A stretch of 9,364 bases of DNA, taken from the NCBI GenBank assembly GCA_034435395.1, contig DAOTXK010000118.1, positions 1 to 9,364 of the forward strand, given 5' to 3'. Made by a program: the position numbers and the translations under genes. Source of the stretch: DAOTXK01 sp034435395 (GTDB lineage: Bacteria > Chloroflexota > Anaerolineae > Aggregatilineales > Ch27). The notes under the pieces are model-generated. The model was not told where the DNA came from and searched no databases. It worked only from the letters and a program-made list of their open reading frames with translations. Of this stretch, positions 1 through 6,825 are shown one piece after another (positions within the stretch are counted from its first letter, which is position 1; each line of letters begins with the position of its first letter).

Positions 1-14
1 GTTGTCGACAGGGG

Positions 15-50
15 CGCACAGCATATGGCGTTGTGCGTCCTTTTTCTTTT
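15..50 (+). terminator. Hairpin with T-rich tail upstream of gcvH (terminator or attenuator)
   Basis: CGCACA (15-20) pairs with TGTGCG (32-37) across an 11-base loop, followed by CC, TTTTT, C, TTTT (39-50). This has the form of a Rho-independent terminator. It could end an upstream gene lying outside the window, or act as an attenuator in the gcvH leader. A third arm, CGCAC (52-56), could instead pair with GTGCG (33-37), giving a competing structure. The stem is only six pairs, so strength is modest. Confidence 0.45.
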
Positions 51-80
51 GCGCACGTTTTTACGTATCCGTCCAGATGC

Positions 81-87
81 GAAGGAG
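81..87 (+). promoter_or_regulatory. Ribosome binding site deciding the gcvH start
   Basis: GAAGGAG lies 7 bases before the ATG at 95 and only 1 base before the ATG at 89. The spacing selects 95 as the start. The open frame extends further upstream to position 2, but that part does not resemble GcvH. Confidence 0.8.
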
Positions 88-94
88 CATGAAC

Positions 95-490
95 ATGGGA
101 ACCTGGAAAACCCCTGCCGATCTCAAGTACACCGAGAGCGACGAGTGGATTCGCGTGGAGGGCACGACGGGCACTATCGGCCTGACCGATTACGCGCAGG
201 ATCAGTTGAATGACGTGGTGTACGTGGAGTTTCCCGATGTGGGCGCGGCCTTTGCCCAGGGGGATGCTTTCGGCGTTGTGGAGTCGGTGAAGGCGGCGTC
301 GGACATGCATATGCCCGTCAGCGGCACTGTATCCGAGGTCAACCGGGCGCTGGAAGATGCGCCGGAGATCGTCAACAGCGATCCCTACGGCGATGGCTGG
401 TTCATCAAAATCACCATTGAGGACCCCTCCCAACTGGATGGCCTGATGGACGCTGCCGCCTACGCCAAGTACTGCGATGGGCGTGAGTAG
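95..490 (+). CDS. gcvH: Glycine cleavage system H protein
   Basis: GcvH carries the lipoyl arm that shuttles the aminomethyl group from glycine decarboxylase (P) to GcvT, and is then reoxidised by the L protein. The 131-residue product has the usual family length and layout: LKYTESDEW at about 10-18, a GxIGLTDYAQDQLND segment at about 26-40, the VYVEFPDVG strand, and the lipoyl-lysine motif VVESVKAASD with the acceptor Lys at residue 66. NSDPYGDGWFIKI near the C-terminus is also typical. The start is set by GAAGGAG 7 bases upstream. One family-typical residue differs: the usual HEW after the first strand is DEW. gcvPA begins 13 bases after the stop codon, so the two genes are almost certainly cotranscribed. 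It acts in the cytoplasm. Identity is secure. Confidence 0.97.
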   Translation: MGTWKTPADLKYTESDEWIRVEGTTGTIGLTDYAQDQLNDVVYVEFPDVGAAFAQGDAFGVVESVKAASDMHMPVSGTVSEVNRALEDAPEIVNSDPYGDGWFIKITIEDPSQLDGLMDAAAYAKYCDGRE

Positions 491-503
491 GGCGGGCCGA
501 CCG

Positions 504-1844
504 ATGAGTTACCTCCCTCATACCGACGCCGACCGCCAGGCGATGCTGGCCACCATCGGCGTTGACGCGATAGAGGACCTGTTCGACGCCGTGCCGGAGC
601 CGTATCGTTTCCCGGCGCTCGACCTGCCAGAGCCGCTGAGCGAGATGGAAGTGCTGGCCGAGCTTTACGGCCTGCAGGCCGCCAACGCCAACGCCCAGGA
701 CTATGCCATTTTTCTGGGCGCGGGCGCGTATAACCATTTCATCCCCAGCGCCGTGAACCATATCCTGTTGCGAGGCGAGTTTTACACCGCCTACACACCC
801 TACCAGCCGGAAGTCAGCCAGGGCACGCTCCAGGCGATCTTCGAATACCAGAGCATGCTCTGCGCGCTGACTGGCATGCAGGCGGCCAACGCCAGCCACT
901 ACGATGGCGCGACCAGCCTGGCGGAGGCGATTACCGTGGCTCTGCTGCACGGGCGCGGCAAACGCCGTAAGGTGATCCTCAGTCCTGGCATCAACCCCCA
1001 ATACCGCCAGGTGGCCCGGACCTACCTGCAGGGGCAGGACGTGACACTGGTGGGCGATGACCACGCCGCCGAGATCGCTGACCTGACCGCCCTGCTGGAC
1101 GACCAGACAGCCATGTTAGCCGTGGGCTACCCCAACTACTTCGGCCAGCTGGAAGACTACCAGGGGTTGGCGGCGAAGGTTCACGCGGCGGGCGCGCTGT
1201 TGACCTTCGTGGCCGATCCGATTGCCCTGGGCCTTTTTAAGAGTCCCGGCGAATGGGGCGCGGACATGGTGGTCGGCGAGGGACAGCCGCTGGGCATCCC
1301 GCTCAGTTTTGGCGGACCCTACCTGGGCTTTTTCGCCTGTACCACGCCGCTGGTGCGCCGCATCGCCGGGCGCATCGTCGGCGAGTCCAGGGACAGCCGG
1401 GGACAGCGGGCGTTTGTTATGACCCTGCGCCCGCGCGAACAGGACATCCGCCGCGAGAAGGCTTCCAGCAACATCTGCACCAATCAGGGCCTGATGGCGC
1501 TGGCGGCGGCGGTTTACCTGTCGCTGATGGGCAGGCGCGGCCTGCGTCAGGTGGCGGAGTTGTGTTATCACAAGGCGCATTACGCGGCGGACCAGATCGA
1601 CGCGCTGGATGGTTATCACGTGGACAGGAGCAAACCCTTCTTCAAGGAGTTTATGGTCCGGTGCCCCAGGCCGGTGGCGGCGATCAACGCCTACCTGCTG
1701 GACGAATGGGGCATCATCGGCGGGTACGACTTGGGCAAGGACTACCCGGAGCGCGCGGACACGATGCTGGTCGCCGTCACCGAGATGAACACCCGCGAGG
1801 AAATCGATGCGCTGGTGGAGGCGTTGAAGGAGGTCGCGGCATGA
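504..1844 (+). CDS. gcvPA: Glycine dehydrogenase (decarboxylating) subunit 1 (alpha)
   Basis: This is the N-terminal half of the P protein in organisms with a two-subunit glycine decarboxylase. With GcvPB it decarboxylates glycine and loads the aminomethyl group onto GcvH. The product has 446 residues, the normal subunit length. It opens with the family signature SYLPHTDADRQAML, followed by FLGAGAYNHFIPSAV (about 70-84), TAYTPYQPEVSQGTLQ (about 95-110), ANASHYDGATSLAEA (about 128-142), and further on GIPLSFGGPYLGFF and SSNICTNQGL. This fold-type-I half carries no PLP lysine; the cofactor sits on the beta subunit. The ATG at 504 is chosen because SYLPHTD is the family N-terminus. The in-frame ATG at 477 lies inside gcvH and adds nothing family-like. 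No strong ribosome binding site precedes 504, so coupling to gcvH translation is plausible. The stop overlaps the gcvPB start. Confidence 0.96.
   Translation: MSYLPHTDADRQAMLATIGVDAIEDLFDAVPEPYRFPALDLPEPLSEMEVLAELYGLQAANANAQDYAIFLGAGAYNHFIPSAVNHILLRGEFYTAYTPYQPEVSQGTLQAIFEYQSMLCALTGMQAANASHYDGATSLAEAITVALLHGRGKRRKVILSPGINPQYRQVARTYLQGQDVTLVGDDHAAEIADLTALLDDQTAMLAVGYPNYFGQLEDYQGLAAKVHAAGALLTFVADPIALGLFKSPGEWGADMVVGEGQPLGIPLSFGGPYLGFFACTTPLVRRIAGRIVGESRDSRGQRAFVMTLRPREQDIRREKASSNICTNQGLMALAAAVYLSLMGRRGLRQVAELCYHKAHYAADQIDALDGYHVDRSKPFFKEFMVRCPRPVAAINAYLLDEWGIIGGYDLGKDYPERADTMLVAVTEMNTREEIDALVEALKEVAA
1826..1833 (+). promoter_or_regulatory. Ribosome binding site of gcvPB
   Basis: GAAGGAGG lies inside the last codons of gcvPA, 7 bases before the ATG at 1841. 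It fixes that start within an open frame that runs back to 1253. Confidence 0.8.
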
Positions 1845-3316
1845 CTGAACCGTTGATCTATGAGCTGAGCGCGCCGGGGCGTTGTGGGGTGCTCCTGCCA
1901 GCGGTCGATGTGCCGACCACCGAGCTGCCGAACGAGTTGTTGCGGGCAGACCTTGATCTGCCGGAAGTCAGCGAAGTCGATGTGATCCGCCATTATGTCA
2001 GGCTGAGCCAGCTCAACTACGGCGTGGACAAGGGGTTCTACCCATTGGGGAGCTGCACCATGAAGTATAACCCCAAGATCAACGAGGACGCCGCCCGTCT
2101 GCCGGGTTTTGCCTACCTGCATCCGCACCTGGAAGCCGAGGAGGCACAGGGCGCGCTGGCGCTGATGTATCACCTGCAGGAATGGCTGGCTGAGATCGCC
2201 GGGCTTCAGGGCGTCAGCTTGCAGCCCGCCGCTGGCGCGCAGGGCGAATTCACCGGTCTGCTGATGATCCGGGCCTACCATCGGGATCGAGGGGACACCA
2301 GGCGGGCCAAAATCCTGATTCCCAACAGCGCCCACGGCACCAATCCAGCCTCGGTGACGATGGCCGGGTTTGAGGCGGTCGAGCTGCCCTCTGACGAGAA
2401 TGGCGATGTGGACCTGGCGGCGCTGCGCGATGCCTGCGATGATACCGTCGCCGGCATGATGATCACCATGCCCAGCACGCTGGGACTGTTTGAGCGGCAG
2501 ATCCTGGAGGTGGTGGAGACGGTCCACGGCTGCGGCGGCCTGATGTACATGGACGGGGCCAACATGAACGCCATGATGGGCGTGGCCAAACCGGGCGCGA
2601 TCGGGTTCGACGTGATGCATTACAACCTGCACAAGACGTTTTCCACCCCGCACGGCGGCGGCGGGCCGGGCAGCGGGCCGGTGGCGGCCAGCGAGAAGCT
2701 GCGGCCCTTCCTGCCGGGGCCGATCGTGGGCATCGTGGAGCCAGCCGGTGGCGAGGACGACGCGCCGCTCTACGGTTGGGTGATGCCGGAAAAAAGCATC
2801 GGGCGGCTGAAGGCCTTCCACGGCAACTTTGGCATGCTCGTCCGGGCGTTCACCTACATCCGTATCCATGGCGACCGGGGTCTCAAGGAGGTCACACGCC
2901 ACGCTGTCCTCAATGCCAATTACCTGCTGGCCAGGCTTCGCGACACCTATCACGTGCCGTATGACCGGTTCTGCGGCCACGAGTTCGTGGTCGAGGGGCG
3001 CTGGGCGGACGCGCCGGATATCCACGCGCTGGACATCTCCAAGCGCCTGATGGACTACGGCTTCCACCCGCCGACCAACTACTTCCCGCTGATCGTGCAC
3101 GAGGCGCTGATGATCGAGCCGACCGAGACGGAGAGCAAGGAGACGCTCGACGCCTTCGCTGAGGCCATGCAAAAAATCGCTGAGGAGGCGCACACCGATC
3201 CCGATCGGCTGCACGACGCGCCGCACACCACGCCGGTGGGGCGCGTGGACGACGTGCTGGCGGCCAAACAGCTGGTGTTGTGCTGCGTGCCGATTCCTGA
3301 CTGGTCCGGCCAGTAG
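1841..3316 (+). CDS. gcvPB: Glycine dehydrogenase (decarboxylating) subunit 2 (beta)
   Basis: This is the PLP-carrying half of the P protein, which decarboxylates glycine together with GcvPA. The 491-residue product shows the family motifs in order: LNYGVDKGFYPLGSCTMKYNP (about 58-78), PNSAHGTNPASVTMAGF (about 161-177), MYMDGANMNAMMG (about 235-247), and the cofactor segment HYNLHKTFSTPHGGGGPG, whose Lys265 is the expected Schiff-base lysine. The C-terminal region has the usual NYFPLIVHEALMIEPTETE and HDAPHTTPVGRVDD stretches, then a short tail ending in DWSGQ. The ATG overlaps the gcvPA stop (ATGA, 4 bases) with a strong ribosome binding site, so the subunits are probably made in equal amounts by translational coupling. 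A strong terminator follows at 3366-3406. Cytoplasmic; identity secure. Confidence 0.97.
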   Translation: MTEPLIYELSAPGRCGVLLPAVDVPTTELPNELLRADLDLPEVSEVDVIRHYVRLSQLNYGVDKGFYPLGSCTMKYNPKINEDAARLPGFAYLHPHLEAEEAQGALALMYHLQEWLAEIAGLQGVSLQPAAGAQGEFTGLLMIRAYHRDRGDTRRAKILIPNSAHGTNPASVTMAGFEAVELPSDENGDVDLAALRDACDDTVAGMMITMPSTLGLFERQILEVVETVHGCGGLMYMDGANMNAMMGVAKPGAIGFDVMHYNLHKTFSTPHGGGGPGSGPVAASEKLRPFLPGPIVGIVEPAGGEDDAPLYGWVMPEKSIGRLKAFHGNFGMLVRAFTYIRIHGDRGLKEVTRHAVLNANYLLARLRDTYHVPYDRFCGHEFVVEGRWADAPDIHALDISKRLMDYGFHPPTNYFPLIVHEALMIEPTETESKETLDAFAEAMQKIAEEAHTDPDRLHDAPHTTPVGRVDDVLAAKQLVLCCVPIPDWSGQ

Positions 3317-3365
3317 ACGACAGACCTGAAGGTGGAGACGTAAGCGACTGGGTTTTCCGGGTATG

Positions 3366-3406
3366 CGCCCTTCCTCCGCCGTTCCCGGCGAGGGGAGGGC
3401 GTTTTT
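3366..3406 (+). terminator. Strong intrinsic terminator ending the gcv operon
   Basis: The inner stem CGCCG (3377-3381) pairs perfectly with CGGCG (3386-3390) over a TTCC loop. It is extended by CGCCCTTCCTC (3366-3376) against AGGGGAGGGCG (3391-3401), with one bulge or mismatch, and then TTTTT (3402-3406). This is a textbook Rho-independent terminator, 50 bases after the gcvPB stop. It also argues against translation of the next gene starting at the ATG at 3363, which would place the hairpin inside its coding region. Confidence 0.88.
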
Positions 3407-3471
3407 GTTGGCTGGCGCTGCCGGGAGATTTCGTGTAGATTGCCTGGCGGATTTATCCTTCGACAATGGGC

Positions 3472-3477
3472 AGGTGA
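3472..3477 (+). promoter_or_regulatory. Likely ribosome binding site of the GT87-like gene
   Basis: AGGTGA lies 5 bases before the ATG at 3483 and is the best Shine-Dalgarno match near the start of this gene. An alternative ATG at 3477 overlaps it and would have poorer spacing. Confidence 0.5.
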
Positions 3478-3482
3478 TGGTT

Positions 3483-4550
3483 ATGGTCGGTCCATGGCCT
3501 CGGCTGCGCGGGCGGCTGCGGGTCTTCAACCATGTGATGATCGCCTTGCTGGTCGGAGTGCTGATCGTCTTTGTGATCGAGTCCTTTCTCGTCGACTCTC
3601 AGCCCTACGACTACTACATCCTGATGCGCGGCGCGGACCTGTTCTGCTTCGACCAGGGGGTCTTTCATTATGGCTGGCCGTTTTATTATCCCGCGCCCTT
3701 TTACACGGCTTTTTGCCTGCCCTACCATTTCGCGGAACCGTTGCTGCGGTGGGTCTGGATGTTGGCTCCGGTGATGATGACGTTGTGGCTGGCGCAGGGT
3801 CGGGCGGCGGCGCTGGTCTATCCGCCGCTGGGCGTCCTGCTGCTGATCGGGCAGAGCAGCTGGCTGGTGCTGCCGCCGTTCTGGGTCGGCGTGCGCGATC
3901 AGGCTGGTGAAGATGCTCCCTGGTGGTACGGCCTGCTGGTTGCGCTGGGGCTGTTTAAGCCGCACATCGCCCTGCCGGTCTGGGTCTGGCTGGGGTGGCG
4001 CTGGCTGAGGCGGCGGCAATGGGCGGCGCTGGCGGCCTGGGCGGCGGGGGTAGCGGTCCTGGTCGTCCCGTCGTTCCTGATCCGCCCCGGCTGGCTGGGG
4101 GAATGGCTGCCCCAACCGCGCGGGTACGAGCCGGTGAACCTGGCCACGCTGGCCCAGATTCCGGTGGTTCTGGGGCATGTCACTTTCGCCCCGGAGCGGG
4201 AAACGCAGGTCGTGATTTACGCCTTGTGCCTGCTGATGGGTCTGATCCTGTACGCCATCGTCCGGTGGCGGCGGGGCAGGCTGGCGCTTTACGATTGGAC
4301 GCTGGTCGTGTTCCTGGTCAACCCCATGCTGCACGACTACGATCTGCTGGCCCTGCTGCCTTTTATCGCCCGCAGTCGGCGGCTCCTGTTGCTGGCCCTG
4401 ACCGTCGGCGTCCTGGTCTGGCTGTTCGCCATGATGTCCCGCGTCACCGCGCCCAAAGGCCGCTGGAGCATGAGCCTGCTGATCACGCTGGTGCTGCTGG
4501 CGGATCGCCTGTGGAACGTCAGGCGCGGGAAAGCGGCTCCGGCGGCTTAG
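3483..4550 (+). CDS. DUF2029/GT87-like multipass membrane glycosyltransferase
   Basis: The 355-residue product is very hydrophobic, with roughly 8-10 membrane segments, the first at about 17-37 after a basic N-terminus (WPRLRGRLR). The pattern fits the GT87/DUF2029 group of GT-C enzymes, which transfer a sugar from a polyprenyl-phosphate donor on the outer membrane face. The first outer loop reads PYDYYILMRGADLF and then PFYYPAPFY (about 41-74), matching the family's D-Y, ala-gly and tyrosine-proline pattern. LFKPHIALP (about 157-165) and NPMLHDYDLLALLP (about 280-293) resemble the conserved KPH and HDYD elements. The acceptor and sugar cannot be read from sequence. The start is placed at 3483 because the longer frame from 3363 runs through a terminator hairpin. 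The gene has its own position after that terminator but no convincing promoter. It converges on the minus-strand operon with 9 bases between the stops. The membrane-protein call is firm; the GT87-like assignment is probable. Confidence 0.75.
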   Translation: MVGPWPRLRGRLRVFNHVMIALLVGVLIVFVIESFLVDSQPYDYYILMRGADLFCFDQGVFHYGWPFYYPAPFYTAFCLPYHFAEPLLRWVWMLAPVMMTLWLAQGRAAALVYPPLGVLLLIGQSSWLVLPPFWVGVRDQAGEDAPWWYGLLVALGLFKPHIALPVWVWLGWRWLRRRQWAALAAWAAGVAVLVVPSFLIRPGWLGEWLPQPRGYEPVNLATLAQIPVVLGHVTFAPERETQVVIYALCLLMGLILYAIVRWRRGRLALYDWTLVVFLVNPMLHDYDLLALLPFIARSRRLLLLALTVGVLVWLFAMMSRVTAPKGRWSMSLLITLVLLADRLWNVRRGKAAPAA

Positions 4551-4559
4551 CGGCGTCGC

Positions 4560-5423
4560 TCACTCCGCCGTGCGGGGGCAACCCCCTCCTGGCAGGATGC
4601 TTTCCGGATGGGTATCTTCCGCATGATAACAAAGCTCGGTCTGGGTGTGCAGGACCGGCAGCTGATAGCCCCGTTCGATGACGGACGGCGAGTCTGGGGC
4701 TGCTGCCTGGCCCCGGATGGTGAACGTTTTATCCACCCAGCGAGTGAGCCGGGCCAGTTCCGGGCGGATGCTGACCTGGAGGACATCCGGCAGGCGCTCC
4801 CTAAAGCCCATGCGCACGCAGACCCAGGCCGCGCGGGCGCGCCCCAGCGGGATGCGGAAATCGTTCACGCTGTCGATGAACAGGGCGATGCCGGGGGGTT
4901 CATCCGGTTCCAGGGGACACAGCTCGCCGCGCCCGGTGTCCCAGTAATCGCCCGCGCTATTTTCGCTGACCACCGTGAAGGCCCGGTAGTTCCACAGGGG
5001 ATCGACCGGGTCACGCCACTCGTTGGCGTTGGGGTCCCGGAGGTCTTCGTCCGGGATGCCCCAGGCGTAATAGGGGAAGGTCTGGCCGACCGCCTGGACC
5101 TCCAGCCAGAACCACAGCCGCTCCTCACCGTTGGGCAGCAGCTGAATGGCCGGATCGCAGATGTCGATCAGCGCCAGTTCCACATCGTCCCCGGGATCGC
5201 CGGGGTCGGCCCCGTAGCGCGTGCCGCCGAGCAGGTTGTATCCCTCGGCCCGCAGGCTGACGGGCTGCTCGCAGGTCTCGTGCGGGGTGGCCTGGAAGTG
5301 GTTGAAGGGCGGGCGCAGCGATCCCAGCCACAGCAGCGCGGCGATCAGCGCCCCTGCTAGGCCCATCCCGGCCAGGGCAAAGCGCGTCTGTCCAGGGAAC
5401 CGCCGGTTTGAACGGTCGTCCAT
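4560..5423 (-). CDS. Signal-anchored extracytoplasmic six-cysteine protein, cassette copy 2
   Basis: I do not recognise a named family. The 287-residue product has a basic N-terminus (RSNRRFPGQTR), one membrane segment at about 15-36, and then a roughly 250-residue domain that should lie outside the cytoplasm. It has exactly six cysteines (51, 89, 169, 202, 265, 282). Each aligns with a cysteine in the paralogue at 6822-7643, which suggests three structural disulfides. Shared motifs are CxQPV, RAEGYNLLGGT (about 58-68), ICDP, RLWFWLEV (about 102-109), FPYYAWGIP (about 116-124), a WVC strand, RLTRWVD (about 225-231), and a tail of LCYHAED and PGGGC. It is the last gene of the minus-strand operon, 10 bases after the preceding GT-C gene, with ribosome binding site GAGGGGAG. 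Pairing with a GT-C gene in both copies suggests a partner, regulator or substrate-binding subunit of that enzyme; this is inference. Confidence 0.82.
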   Translation of the reverse strand: MDDRSNRRFPGQTRFALAGMGLAGALIAALLWLGSLRPPFNHFQATPHETCEQPVSLRAEGYNLLGGTRYGADPGDPGDDVELALIDICDPAIQLLPNGEERLWFWLEVQAVGQTFPYYAWGIPDEDLRDPNANEWRDPVDPLWNYRAFTVVSENSAGDYWDTGRGELCPLEPDEPPGIALFIDSVNDFRIPLGRARAAWVCVRMGFRERLPDVLQVSIRPELARLTRWVDKTFTIRGQAAAPDSPSVIERGYQLPVLHTQTELCYHAEDTHPESILPGGGCPRTAE

Positions 5424-5427
5424 CTGT

Positions 5428-5435
5428 CTCCCCTC
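5428..5435 (-). promoter_or_regulatory. Ribosome binding site of the distal small gene
   Basis: Read on the minus strand, GAGGGGAG precedes the ATG at 5423 by 4 bases (about 8 if counted from the first GAGG). It overlaps the stop codon of the upstream GT-C gene (5436-5434), so termination and re-initiation are probably linked. Confidence 0.65.
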
Positions 5436-6825
5436 ACACGCGGTTGCCGGACATGATGATCACGATGGCCTCGATGATCAGCAGCAGCAGGCTGCATGCC
5501 AGGACGGTCAGGCGCAGCAGGGCGCGCAGGGCGTACCCACCGCGTTGACGGACCAGCCGGGGCAGATCAGCCAGCGGCGGCTCGTCGGCGTCGCCGTAGA
5601 CATACCGGAGGAAGATGACGGCGAAAAAGATGTTGCCGATCAGGTAACGCTGGATGGCGTGGGCCTGGCCGGTGGCGAACATGGTGGCGAAGACGGTCAG
5701 CATGCTCGCGGTGGCATAGAGCGGCGTCAGGCGTGGTCGGCCCGCGCCGGGCCAGCGCGGCGGCAGGTCCCGGACGATGAGGACGGCCATCAGGTTTAGC
5801 GCGGCGAAGTGGATCATGACGGATGGCCGCTGGCCGGGCAGCCCGGCCCCGGTGACCGCCGTCCACCAGCCCTGCATGAGGTAGCTGGCAAAGGCCAGTG
5901 GATCGCCGCCGTTAAACTGCTTGAACCACAGCGTCCGCTGAGCCATCAGCACGTACAGCGGATAGTAGCCGCTGGTCTGATAGAACCACAGGCCCAGGCC
6001 GAGGAGCAGGCCGATAGCGCCGAGCATGGCCGCCCAGCCAGGGTTGGAGTCGTCGAAGGCGCGCCGGAGCTTCAGGCAGGAGCGGGGGCTGTCGGGAGCG
6101 TCTCCCGCGCTGGCGGCCTCCAGGTGCCTGACGGTCCGCGCCAGGGCCAGCAGCCCAAAGCCGGGGACCAGCGCCAGGGCGTTGGGTTTGGTCAGGCCGA
6201 CCAGCGCCCCCAACAGGAGGGCCAGGAAACCTCGCAGGACCCTGACGCCCCAGCGCGGCGATGGACGACGGAGGGACAGCCATAGCAGCGCGCCGGAGAG
6301 CAGTAAAAATAACCCTTCAGCCATGCCGGCATATAACCACCCCCCGAAGGGCATCAGGGCAATACCGGTCATCAGCAGGGGGCGGCGTGTGCCGGTGATG
6401 CCCTGGATGACGGGCGGCAGCAGGGCCATGGCGATCAGGTTAACCAGCCAGCCGGAGCAGTAGTCGCCGCCGGTCAGCCGCAGGGCCAGCGCCGTCAGGT
6501 TGACATAGAGGGGCCACCAGGAGCGGTCCGGCAGGAGGGTGAGGTGGCGCTGGCCGGTGAGGGCGTCGTAATCGGTGTAGCCGTTGGCGGCGATGCGGAT
6601 CAGGGTGCGGCAGTCACCCATCCAGTAACAGGTGCCCCGGAACCTGGCGTGATCCGGCTGACCCGTGGACTGCCAGTAAGCGGTCCAGGCGGCATCGACA
6701 GCGAAACTGCCCAGCAGCACGATCAGTAGCACCAGCATCATGGACAGGAATACGGCGTCCCAGGGGTAACCGCCGATGGCTGCCGCGAGGCGTTGCTGCC
6801 AGGTGGGGCCGTGGCGGGCAGTCAT
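5434..6825 (-). CDS. PIG-V/Gpi18-like GT-C membrane glycosyltransferase, cassette copy 2
   Basis: The 463-residue multipass protein has about 10-12 hydrophobic segments, the first at about 25-47 after a cytoplasmic N-terminus. The large outer loop carries FRGTCYWMGDCRTL (about 62-75), RIAANGYTDY (about 77-86) and LPDRSWWPLY (about 98-107). This echoes the PIG-V/Gpi18 pattern of an acidic residue, then IA-x-x-GY, then FFPLYP. WLYAGMAEGLFLLLSG (about 163-178) matches that family's E-x-LF helix, and GALVGLTKPN (about 206-215) its small-residue helix. A late TGQAHAIQRYLIGNIFF segment matches the RY element. Transfer of a sugar, possibly mannose, from a polyprenyl-phosphate donor is the likely activity, but the substrate is unknown. 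The start at 6825 overlaps the upstream stop by four bases (ATGA). The frame is open further back to 7080, but that part is arginine- and proline-rich and lies within the upstream gene. Cys66 and Cys123 are conserved in the paralogue. Confidence 0.8.
   Translation of the reverse strand: MTARHGPTWQQRLAAAIGGYPWDAVFLSMMLVLLIVLLGSFAVDAAWTAYWQSTGQPDHARFRGTCYWMGDCRTLIRIAANGYTDYDALTGQRHLTLLPDRSWWPLYVNLTALALRLTGGDYCSGWLVNLIAMALLPPVIQGITGTRRPLLMTGIALMPFGGWLYAGMAEGLFLLLSGALLWLSLRRPSPRWGVRVLRGFLALLLGALVGLTKPNALALVPGFGLLALARTVRHLEAASAGDAPDSPRSCLKLRRAFDDSNPGWAAMLGAIGLLLGLGLWFYQTSGYYPLYVLMAQRTLWFKQFNGGDPLAFASYLMQGWWTAVTGAGLPGQRPSVMIHFAALNLMAVLIVRDLPPRWPGAGRPRLTPLYATASMLTVFATMFATGQAHAIQRYLIGNIFFAVIFLRYVYGDADEPPLADLPRLVRQRGGYALRALLRLTVLACSLLLLIIEAIVIIMSGNRV

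Noticed and set aside
1..94. Possible glycine riboswitch before gcvH
   Set aside because: The available 94 bases show only a simple hairpin and T-rich tail; no tandem aptamer-like conserved core is visible and the space is too short.
3407..3482. Promoter for the GT87-like gene
   Set aside because: TTGGCT (3408-3413) and TTTATC (3452-3457) are promoter-like in isolation, but no pair has acceptable spacing and match.
1742..3529. Long open frame on the minus strand (595 codons) antisense to gcvPB
   Set aside because: It is a codon-bias shadow: its product is rich in Arg, His and Gln with no domain, while the plus strand encodes an unmistakable GcvPB.
4574..4586. GGGGG-CAA-CCCCC hairpin near the convergent stops
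   Set aside because: It lies in the conserved PGGGC-coding tail of the small protein and has no T tract on either strand, so it is not a convincing terminator.
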